Shown: positions 44,866 to 54,000 of the stretch, one piece after another
Position numbering within the stretch: position 1 is the stretch's first letter
Layout of the letters: every line of letters starts with the position of its first letter
The notes under the pieces: model-generated
The model's database searches: none
What the model saw: the letters and a program-made list of their open reading frames with translations, nothing else
Told to the model about the DNA's origin: nothing
Source of the DNA: Gracilariopsis chorda
Lineage: Eukaryota; Rhodophyta; Florideophyceae; Gracilariales; Gracilariaceae
Assembly: GCA_003194525.1 (NCBI GenBank)
Contig: NBIV01000078.1
Location: 217,713-281,712 of the forward strand
DNA: 64,000 nt
Reading direction: 5' to 3'
Made by a program: the position numbers and the translations under genes

Positions 44866-46707
44866 TCAGAGCCACTCCGCCAAACTTTCACGCTCCCTTA
44901 CAACGTTTACATCCAAAGCATCGTTAAACTTGACAGGTGCGGTTGGAGCTCCAAACCTCAGACACTCAGTATCACCAATTCCATAAGTGAAAGTTCCTTC
45001 TGGACATTTCTCACACACTGTGGCGCCGCCACGCCTTGTGATGGAGCCAGCCGGGCACTTGAGACAGGGTTTTGCGCTTCCGCACCTCGGACACAGCGCC
45101 ATCAGCTCCTCAGCCGTTCTTACCTCCCGATACGTACCAGCTGGACATTGCACGCATATGTTTTCCTTTCTTGTGGCTGTCCGCTTCCCATAGCTGCCAA
45201 CTGGACATTCTGAGCAGCTTCCATCGATAATTCCGAGGTTCTGGGCGAACGGTCCGGAGCAGCTACATGTATAGTCCAAATTACGTACTTGTTTCCCAGG
45301 ACAGGGATCACATCCTTCAAAGCTGTAAGTGTCATAATACGAACCAGTGCAAGGTGGGCAAATCAAACCATCTTCTTCTGTGATTGAACATCCATCTCGT
45401 ACACATAGAGTGTACCCTGTTGCATCGACATTGAGATATTCACCGGGAGGACAACCCGTGATTGGATTGAAGCATTTGTCGTGATATCGGTGTGGTATAG
45501 TTCCGGTCGGACACCTCTCGCACTTGCCCGAGGCAAAGTGTTCTGCAATCGTGCCCTTCGGACACGGACGGCAAACCCTTGAGTTTGGGCGAGCGCTGAA
45601 AGTTCCTGTCTTGCAGGCCTCACAGAATCGCCCAAGTTTGGTGTCTTTGACACGATACCCTGGGTTGCACGTCTGATTCTCATCCGGAAGCTTAAGTTCT
45701 AATCGCATTGATACTCCCAGAGCACACTTAGAAGTTTCTATTCGAGCCTTGACCACATCAGTACAAGGAGCGCATTTCAGCGGAAGTCCACCTACACTGC
45801 CCTGGTTTGCCGGGCACGGAACACAGCGCTGTAGTTTCACATCATATCGCTCATCCATATTGCACCGTACGCAGTCACCTGCTGGAGTTTGCAAAAAGCC
45901 CTTTGGACACGGTCCATTCAACCTCCGACAGAACCGCGCTGCAGAACCGTAGGTTGTTGAGTTCTCTGGACATTCTTGACAGCCTTGGGGTGTATTGAAA
46001 AAGAACTGACTGACTTGTGCATACTGGCCCGGTTGACATGGGACACATTTTGCAACCCCAGACAGCTGTTCAAGCTTGAAACCCAGCGGGCATGATATAC
46101 ATCCGGAGGAGTCCGGACTAGGCATTGTGCCGAAACTGCAGGGGCTGCACTCATTGCGTCCATCTGAAACAGTGCCAACAGGACAGCGCTTGCACTGTTC
46201 AATGGAGGTGGAGCCGGGAGGCGCTGAAGATCCAGGTGGGCATGGTGTGCATTCTAGAAGGTTATCTTTGTCGGTGTATCCGTTGTAACACTTCTCACAG
46301 TATTCTTTTGGAGTCTGGCTGGTTGGATATGGTGCAATCCTTGTTCCCTTTGGACAGTGAACACATTTATCAGAACCAAAAGTTGAGAAAGTGCCTCTTG
46401 GACACGGAGTGCACGAAGAAGAACCGGCGGATGAGAAAGTTCCGATAGGACAGTTTCGACATGCGTTGGGAGCCCGTCCTCCATAGAATCTGAGGTAAGT
46501 GCCGCCTGAACAAGGGATACAGCTTGTAGCGTTCATCATGGGTTGGTACGTCCCTGACGGGCAAGGGGTACATGCAGAGGAACCAGGAGCACGGAATGAG
46601 CCTCTTGGACATGCATGAGCGCCTAGTGCTATACAGAAAAGAAGCAGAGTTGGTGGAATCGAATACATTGTGGTAGTGGTGAACATCAGCTTCGACTTTG
46701 AGAGCAT
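44866..46707 (-). CDS. secreted Cys-rich GCC2/GCC3 (ephrin-receptor-like) repeat protein
   Basis: The 613-residue single-exon frame begins with a short basic stretch and a hydrophobic signal (PPTLLLFCIALGAHA). Met14 (MYSIPP) would give a more standard signal peptide than Met1. The rest is about ten or more CxxCPxGT-type repeats (CTPCPSGTYQ, CRNCPIGTFS, CTPCPRGTFS, CRPCPKGTIA, CVQCPAGTYR, CEKCPEGTFT), the GCC2/GCC3 or TNFR-like pattern in which paired Cys form disulfides. No transmembrane segment follows, so it should be secreted or wall-associated. Repeats of this type occur in adhesion and receptor ectodomains of many protists and algae. The role here is unknown. No breaks or atypical residues were seen. 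Confidence 0.8.
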   Translation of the reverse strand: MLSKSKLMFTTTTMYSIPPTLLLFCIALGAHACPRGSFRAPGSSACTPCPSGTYQPMMNATSCIPCSGGTYLRFYGGRAPNACRNCPIGTFSSAGSSSCTPCPRGTFSTFGSDKCVHCPKGTRIAPYPTSQTPKEYCEKCYNGYTDKDNLLECTPCPPGSSAPPGSTSIEQCKRCPVGTVSDGRNECSPCSFGTMPSPDSSGCISCPLGFKLEQLSGVAKCVPCQPGQYAQVSQFFFNTPQGCQECPENSTTYGSAARFCRRLNGPCPKGFLQTPAGDCVRCNMDERYDVKLQRCVPCPANQGSVGGLPLKCAPCTDVVKARIETSKCALGVSMRLELKLPDENQTCNPGYRVKDTKLGRFCEACKTGTFSARPNSRVCRPCPKGTIAEHFASGKCERCPTGTIPHRYHDKCFNPITGCPPGEYLNVDATGYTLCVRDGCSITEEDGLICPPCTGSYYDTYSFEGCDPCPGKQVRNLDYTCSCSGPFAQNLGIIDGSCSECPVGSYGKRTATRKENICVQCPAGTYREVRTAEELMALCPRCGSAKPCLKCPAGSITRRGGATVCEKCPEGTFTYGIGDTECLRFGAPTAPVKFNDALDVNVVRERESLAEWL

Positions 46708-48028
46708 CCGCTGTTACCGGTCGAATCTGGTGCATGCCATACCGTCTCCTATCTATTAGGAGACGTAGGAGAGTTCTTTTGAAGCAAACTTGTCGTCGAC
46801 GATTTTACTTCTGAAGAGTTTGTGTAACCATAGGGTATCGAAAGATAAGCAGAGAGTTGCCCTTGGCACGTTAGCATTGACACCAGGGCATTCATGGTGG
46901 CACATTCGTCGCGGCACGGGGCTCTCCGGCTCTCTCAAAAGGCACAACCATACGTGCAGCAATGATGGCACACGTAGGCAAAAAGTTCGTGGCTTTTCGA
47001 ATATGAATTTTGCGTACAGCTGTGAGAAGGCGTGAGGACAGGAGAAAACGCAGTGAGCTTCAACGACCGCCTCTTTTGTACAGTAGGACGTATGCGCAAA
47101 TTAACGGGTCGAGCGCAGGTACTCCCTCTGCCATAGGATACTGCTGTGCATCCTATGGCAGAGGCGGTATCTACGCAGCTAGAAAACGCAACCGCACCAG
47201 ATTGAAGACTATATAAAACTAAGACTACGTCTGCAAAATGCTGTCATTAGAGATAGACTAGGCAAGTGCGGTAAAATGCATTAAAACCGTAGTACACTAC
47301 ATTAAACATAACTTTACGGATTATCCTACGTTTTCTACAAAAGTCTTTATCCCCAACCAACGTTAAGGCTAACATTTTGATCACTGACACTGCAAAAGCG
47401 CTTAACATGCTAGCTGAAGCAATATTGCAACGAAAGCAAGCAATTAACGCTGCGCTTAGTACTCCTGCTTATTGGGATATTACCGAATATTTTAACTTTC
47501 ACAGCCTAACATTTGAAAATTTACACCAGCAGCAAGAGTAGTAAAGCTTTCTGAAAATGTCAACTTTATAATTATTTGAATTTCAACAGGCCAGTAATCT
47601 CTTTTTGCATTGTATTCATAAAACGTGGAATACAAAACGTCGAAAACCCTTCATTTTCTAGTAATGATGTTTTTTCATGATACTGACTGTCGTGAAACAC
47701 AAAAGGTAATGCAAAAGTTTTCGCGAATTTTTTAAAAATTAAAACTGCTGCAATTGAGCGTTTACTCTACAACTTTACCATCATTACTACAGAGTACGTA
47801 AACAAAAGGTTGATTTTAGAAATCTACGTCTATTGCTCCATGCCAAAAACTATCGAAAATAATAGGGAATTTAAATATTTTAAGTAAGCACGCTAGGTAA
47901 CTGAAGTTATTTATAAGAAATACTGCTGTTCATCTGGAATTGTTGAAGAAGAAAAAAATACTTGAGTGGAAGGCATAGGCTTTAGAGATTGAAAGTTGAA
48001 GTATCTGTGTTATCGAGTGGTTTGGAAA
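46708..48028. other. intergenic, AT-rich, no gene
   Basis: Upstream region of the Cys-rich gene. It contains a strong 40-nt hairpin (47125-47164) and, from 47200 to 48000, AT-rich sequence with no frame of note. The Helitron array begins at 48029. Confidence 0.5.
47125..47164. repeat. perfect 15-bp hairpin
   Basis: Arms CCTCTGCCATAGGAT (47125-47139) and its exact complement (47150-47164) with a 10-nt loop. It lies about 420 bp upstream of the Cys-rich gene start. There are no other copies in the window. Confidence 0.7.
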
Positions 48029-48081
48029 TCTCTCCATCATAAGTATTTGTTCCTCTCTGAGGGGGGTGTTCTTGATTGAAT

Positions 48082-48157
48082 GGAGGCGTTGCGCAACAAA
48101 ATCCTCTTGCACGCCCCCGTTTGCCCATGCAAATCGCCCATTTGGCGCAACGCCTCC
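48082..48157. repeat. GGAGGCGTTGCGCC inverted repeat, copy d
   Basis: Arms at 48082-48095 and 48144-48157, one mismatch (GCGCA on the left). A CAG/CTG hairpin follows at 48175-48225. Confidence 0.75.
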
Positions 48158-48310
48158 CTGCCATCTAAAAAATTCAGCAGCAGCAGCAGCAGCAAAGCGT
48201 TCAGTTAATTAGCTGCTGCTGCTGCATGTTGACTGTGCAATGGCTGCTGAATGGCTTGCAATACAATCAAATTGTAGTGCCAGCCACTCAGCAGCAGAAA
48301 CCCAGCGGTT

Positions 48311-48390
48311 CGTTCCGACACGTGGCAAATTGCACTGCGCCAGTGCATTGCATTCCAACACGTGGCAAATTGCACTGCGCCAGTGCAGTG
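48311..48390 (+). repeat. two 40-bp tandem repeats in H2 leader
   Basis: Two consecutive units, each with ACACGTGGCAAATT and the palindrome GCACTG-CGC-CAGTGC. H3 also has two (50249-50328) and H4 has one (about 57385-57425). Confidence 0.8.
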
Positions 48391-48667
48391 TATACTGAAG
48401 TTTCATTGCAGACATGCCTGCAACAGACGTATATACTGCACTGGCGCAGTGCCAAATGCATCTCGCTTGCTGACCCTAACCACTTTTTTGCATCCCATTC
48501 AGGCTTGGCCAATAGCGCAGTGTCGTAATCTTTTGCTACTTTGGGCACTGTTTGCTGGCCTGGGACCTAGGCAAGGCCGAGCTCGTGTGCAGGTCGCCAC
48601 AAGAGTAACCCACTAAGTACCACGGATCTGGGAAAAGTCAGGTGCTCCTCTGTGGTATACTGGTCGT

Positions 48668-49819
48668 TTGACGGCGATCAGGAAGTCAGAGGGTTTACCG
48701 GACCTAATACCAGCTTGCTGTGCAGGGTCCGGGGCGGCCGCCGTGTCGTACCTCTTGGGGCCGGAAAGCACACTTCGGTGTGTGAGTAAAGGCAGACCAA
48801 TCCTTACAACCGGACTGCTTCCAGTGGTGCCGCAGGTGTACATGGAGGCCGAGCCAAGTGGAAATGTGAGACGAGTGTACACAAACATTCTCAACGAATT
48901 GCCGTGGAAGAGTGATCTGTGGACATTGTGCTCGGTTCAAGTGCTGTACCTCACGGAACAAGTACGCCAAGCGGATGATCCGGCATTTGCGTCGCTGTTA
49001 CGTTCCATTGCACGAAACACAATATCCAACAACGCTCCACTACCACTCAGATCTACCGGTGGCATGCAAACCGCCTACCAATTCCTGTGGAAGTGGCTCA
49101 CAACACGACGCAAGGAGGATGTGGATCTCAGCAAAATGCTCATTGCCTCCACAAATCAGTTGGTCGACGAACATAATGCGGCAGCGCTAGATCTGTTTCC
49201 TGGTGAGCGCTTCACTCTTCCGTCAGTGACAACCGTGCAACCTGTTCGTGGACAGACCCCAGAGTCTGACTTTGCCAGTTCTATCGTCCCCGAGTTTGCA
49301 TATCAGTATGCGCCTACTGTAGTACCGCCTCATAACTTGGACTTGAAGATTGGTGTGCCAGTTATGGTCATTCGGAACGTGCTGCATCCCGCTGTGGTCA
49401 ACGGAAAGCTGTTCGTAGTCGTGCGTGTCGATCAATTTACGATGCAGGTGGCTCGATTCGACGAGAACAGACAGGTGCTCGAACGACAGCTCCTGCATCG
49501 TATCGACTTCGAGTTTTCTTTCGCAGATATTCGCATGATTCGAAGGCAGTTTCCCATCCGTCTCGCGTTTGCAGCTACCGTTCACAAAGGACAGGGAAAG
49601 ACGTTGAATGGCTTGGTTGTGGATGTGCGATCCAACTTCTTCTGCGCTGGTCAGTTGTATGTCGCATTGTCGCGCGTTCGAAGGAACGACCATGTGCTGC
49701 TCCTGCATGATCCGCAGCTTACACCCTCGAATGCGCACACAATTCATCCCATGCCTGTTCCCATCGCCAACCCAGTGCTGCCTGAAGCCATTCAGTTCTG
49801 CATCCCTCCACAACCGTAA
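48668..49819 (+). pseudogene. H2 leader fused to Pif1-type helicase C-terminus
   Basis: Fusion of the leader to the helicase at 48814/48815 happens to keep one 383-codon frame, but the upstream part has no ATG. The first ATG lies just before EAEPSGNVRR. Retained helicase motifs are ASTNQLVDEHN, FAATVHKGQGKTLNG and YVALSRVRRNDHVLLL. Walker A and B are lost, so the product cannot hydrolyse ATP. Confidence 0.8.
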
Positions 49820-50019
49820 TCATATCTCTTGCATTCTTTTTTCATTGAATTAAACTACTTGCTTTTCTGCTTTTGCTTTCTCCACCCTCTTTTTTCCTCA
49901 CCGCTGTTTATCACTCCTCCACCGCGGCACGCAGCGCCGCCCGCGGCCGAAGGCCGCTTCCTCTTGTCTCTCCATTATAAGTATTTGTTCCTCTATGAGG
50001 GGGGTGTTCTTGATTGAAT

Positions 50020-50095
50020 GGAGGCGTTGCGCCACAAAATCGCTTTGCACGCCCCCGTTTGCGCATGCAAATCGCCCATTTGGCGCAACGCCTCC
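50020..50095. repeat. GGAGGCGTTGCGCC inverted repeat, copy e
   Basis: Perfect 14-bp arms (50020-50033 with 50082-50095) around a 48-nt loop, 53 nt from the 5' end of H3. Confidence 0.8.
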
Positions 50096-50115
50096 CTACC
50101 ATTAAAAACATTCAA

Positions 50116-50163
50116 CAGCAGCAGCAGCAGCAAAGCGTTCAGTTAATTAGCTGCTGCTGCTGC
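50116..50163. repeat. CAG/CTG hairpin in H3 leader
   Basis: (CAG)5 at 50116 and GCTGCTGCTGCTGC ending at 50163 are complementary around about 20 nt. Equivalent copies lie at 48175-48225 (H2) and 57252-57299 (H4). Confidence 0.7.
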
Positions 50164-50248
50164 AAGTTGACTGTGCAATGGCTGCTGAATGGCTTGCAAT
50201 ACAATCAAATTGTTGTGCCAGCCACTCAGCAGCAAAACCCCGACTGTT

Positions 50249-50328
50249 CATTCCGACACGTGGCAAATTGCACTGCGCCAGTGCAGTGCATTCCGACACG
50301 TGGCAAATTGCACTGCGCCAGTGCAGTG
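50249..50328 (+). repeat. two 40-bp tandem repeats in H3 leader
   Basis: Units 50249-50288 and 50289-50328 are identical by eye. Confidence 0.85.
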
Positions 50329-50390
50329 TATACTGAAGTTTCATTACAGACTTGCCTGCAACAGACGTATATACTGCACTGGCGCAGTGC
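50310..50390. repeat. 24-bp inverted repeat with palindromic arms
   Basis: Left arm 50310-50333, right arm 50367-50390, one mismatch, 33-nt loop. Each arm itself contains GCACTG-CGC-CAGTGC or its complement, so it can fold on its own or with its partner. It is present in H2 and H4. The right arm is also seen in H1 near 25738. Confidence 0.75.
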
Positions 50391-50559
50391 CAAATGCATC
50401 TCGCTTGCTGACCCTAACCACTATTTTCCATCCCATTCAGGCTTGGCCAATAGCGCAGTGTCGTAACCTTTTGCTACTTTGGGCACTGTTTGCTGGCCTG
50501 GGACGTAGGCAAGGCCGAGCTCGTGTGCAGGTCGCCACAAGAGTAACCCACTAAGTACC

Positions 50560-50870
50560 ACGGATCTGGGAAAAGTCAGGTGCTCCTCTGTGTTATACTG
50601 GTCGTTTGACGGCGATCAGGAAGTCAGAGGGTTTACCGGACCTAATACCAGCTTGCTGTGCAGGGTCCGGTGCGGCCGCCGTGTCGTACCTCTTGGGGCC
50701 GGAAAGCACACTTCGGTGTGTGAGTAAAGGCAGACCAATCCTTACAACCGGACGCGGGTTAAACATCAAACGGCTTGAAAACCGGCTGGGCACACTCCGC
50801 ACGTCATAATCCAACAGGAGTGTGTCGAGAGTCCCTGTGCTGCGCACGACTGCATCGGGTAAATATAAGC
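50560..50870 (+). other. conserved leader of H3, probably structured RNA
   Basis: About 300 nt are nearly identical in H3 and H4 and still recognisable in H1 (25920-26240) without coding potential. Stem ACCGGACC/GGTCCGGT (50635-50642 with 50664-50671) reads CCCGGACC/GGTCCGGG in H1, so the outer pair differs but still pairs. CACAC-TTCG-GTGTG (50707-50720) has a UUCG tetraloop. It may be a 5' UTR or replication signal. Confidence 0.5.
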
Positions 50871-51060
50871 CTTGCAGCAATTTGTTTTTTTAATTGCTGC
50901 ATGCGACTAGGCCCGGTGGGTGCAAAGCAACAAACTGCAACCAGTTTTTCACTTTCAAATTTGTGGTATATTGGAAATTATTCTGGAACTCTGGCAAATT
51001 TTTTAACGGTTTACAAAAACATAGAATTGTTCTCTTTTTTCCTTTTTCTGGTAAATTGAA

Positions 51061-54000
51061 ATGACGAGAGGAGGGCGACGTCTAAACTCTGGTGGCGTCC
51101 GATCTAACTCAGGAGGTGCCAGAGAAAATTCTGGAGGTGCCAGGTTGAACGCAGGCGGTGCAAGGCAAAACGCTGGTGGTCGTGGCGTCGGCAGTGGTGG
51201 AGCACGGGCAGGAGCTGGAAGACCCCGAAGAGCACCAGCTCTTCCAGCTCCAGATGAGTTGGGAGTAAATGAGAGCGGAGCACACGTTCAAGGACCTATT
51301 GTTCCAGTGGTTGAAGAAGACGAAATTACTCCTGCACCTACTTCGGTTGCAGCAGCAGTTAGCACAAGCGCCGCTGGAGCCAGTGAGTCCGCTGCCACAG
51401 ATCTACCGACATCGTGCCCACTTCCTGGATTTCTGGAGTTTGTGAGAGGCCTTCCAAGTCACATTCCACTGCCTCCGATGCCTCCCTTTCTCCCACCGAT
51501 GCCTGCAGAACAGATGCCGGTTGCGATGGAAGTGGAAGAGGATGAAATCATCCCTGCTCCCTCACAGCCACCGCCACCACAGCAGCCTGCTCTGCCACAA
51601 GCTGAACAAGAGGAAGAACAGATGCCAGTCCCGATGGAAGTGGAAGAGGATGAGATCACCCCGGCTCCCTAACACCCGCCGCCGCAGCCTGCGTTGCCAC
51701 AAGCTGAACAGGAAGAACAACAGATGTCCATTCAGATGGAGGTGGAAGCGGGTGAGATCACACCGGCTCCCTCACACCAGCCGCAGCATCAGCCACAGCA
51801 ACAGCTTGATACGACGGTCATGCACTGTGCTGGGCGTCCTGATCGAGGACTCTATCGCGTTTACTATGCGTGGGATTCCGTGGCAGCTCAGGCGAGGAAT
51901 GATCCGGCCATCCGTGCAAGCGTGCCGGAGTTTGAGACGCTTCCCACTGCAGGTCAAAGGGGATGCGGAAGATGCGGCGAGCACGCACACACGCTCTCCT
52001 CCCGCCCGTACCGGGACTGGACATTGAGAATTCATAGCTGCAAGTACTGCGGATGCGTTTTGCTTGGCAAAGAGACCAATGGAGTGTGCTGTGGAATGAA
52101 AAGAATGTCAGGGTGGGGCGTCACGTTCCGCAGAAGGCATAGCAACGAGTTGGTTCGAAGTCTTTATAGTCTGAGAGCCTTTCACAGCCATTGTCTCAAC
52201 TTGAATACGCTCTTCGCTACGACGCAAGCGTTCATGGACATGTCGTATGTGACGGGAGGCGGTCCCTCCTTTCTGAGACTTGAGGGAAACGCAGCTCTCG
52301 CTCTGCCCACGCAGAACCAGAACAACACGCGCTACAGCTTTCTGTGGGGTACTGGTCCGCCTTCCTTGGATCCCTCTCACTATGCGCGTGCCAATTTTCG
52401 TGCGTTCATTCAAGATATCAACGTACGAGACATCTTGCCCAAGTCGTACGATGTGATCCAGCCCAAGCCAGACGTGGTGCGTGAGCGGTACCGATCCATG
52501 CTTAGCATGCAACCACAACAACAAAATGCAGATACCGCCGTCGATATCAGCATGCAGGCAGCAGAAGAGGGAGTAGTCGTACGTGGTTACGAAGGAACCC
52601 GAAGTGCCACAGTCAGTGCTCCTCACGTAGGTGCTGGGCCTCTCCCTGAAGATGCTCCTGGTGGGGGGCCCACCATGATGAGAACGCTCGTCGTGGATCC
52701 GACTGGCCTGTACCGAGTGGAGTCTCAAGTACCGCGCTTGGTAGAAGGAACCGTAACAGAAGAGCACGCCGTAGTGACGGCTGCTGGTGCTGCTAATGCT
52801 GTAGATGGGGCGACTGCGAATGCCGCAAACGATGCGCAAGTGCGGTACCGCCTTCTAAAACCGGCATCCAAAATGGCAGAGAAAGGCACTTTTCCTCTTC
52901 TCTACCCGTACGGAGATCAGCACGAACCGTTTGACATCGGCGTGTTTCTGGAGGCAAAGAACTCAACACAGCAAATCTCAGGTCTCAGCGTCAACGAGTG
53001 GAAGCTCCGAAAGCTCACCTGGGCTGAGAACGCGAAGAGACGACTGTACTCAGACAACATCCTTCTGAACAGTGGACCGTTGATGCAGATGTGGATGCTT
53101 CGCACCCACACAAACATTGAGGACATGCGACTGCGTTTCCTGGAAAGAGAACAACGGGCACGCATTGTACAAGAGCAAGAAATGCAGCAAGCACAACAGC
53201 AAACCGGTCACGTGCCACAATCCCAGTTCGTGCTAATGGGACGCATGTTTCTGCCCGATGACTCGGTCAACTCAGCAGCATACTGGAAGAACAAGCGCAT
53301 GGATGTACAGGCGATCGTGGCGCGGAGAGGACCGCCTTCTATGTTCATTACAATCACCATGAACATCTAGCGAGAGGACATCCAGCGTCTTGGGATGGAC
53401 ACCACCAATCGTGGCGCATTTACGGCACAAAGTAACCACCCTTGACCGTTTGACCGACCGGATCTGATTGCAAGGGTGTACAACCAGTACGCAAACGACT
53501 TCATGAAGGATTTGGAGAAGAACTCGGAGCACATTTTTGGATCGAAGTGCCTGGGGCTTGCACCAAAGCTCGAGTTTCAAGATCGCAATGTGCCTCATCA
53601 CCATATGCTCGTGTGGCTCGAAGGAGGCGTGATTGAAGACGTTGATGTGATCGACGAGCTCATTCGTGCAGAACTTCCCCTTCCAGGCAAAGACGACGCG
53701 TCGCGTGCTCTCATTCGTTCCATGCACAGGCACCGCCACTCCACCTATTGCCGGAATCGCGCTGGGCGGTGCAAGTTTGGATACGACAGCAATATGATTG
53801 TGCCGGAGACTTACATTGAAGAAGGCACGAATCGCGTTATTTACCGCAGAAGAAGGCAAGAAGACCTCAAGATTGTGCCGTACAACCCAACTCTGACCAA
53901 GAAGTACCGCTCTCATATCAACGTAGAACGCTCGCAGGGAGGGGACGCAGTGGCTTATCTGATGAAGTACGCGTTTAAGCAGCCCAAAGCTCAGGAGGTG

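Larger units (their letters stand above)
48029..49966 (+). mobile_element. Helitron H2, internally deleted (1.9 kb)
   Basis: The 5' end TCTCTCC is preceded by host A, as in canonical Helitron insertions between A and T. The 3' end is a GCGGCCGAAGGCCGC hairpin (49943-49957) plus TTCCTCTTG. The leader joins directly to the last third of the helicase. Relative to H3, positions 50754-55480 (4727 bp) are missing, with one shared base at the junction. Helicase sequence differs from H3 at only about four positions per kb. It is a non-autonomous derivative. Confidence 0.85.

Noticed and set aside
52108-52839. 243-codon minus-strand frame inside H3, repeated in H4
   Set aside because: It is antisense to the Helitron zinc-ribbon and Rep N-terminal coding region. 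Its conservation follows from H3 and H4 being near-identical.
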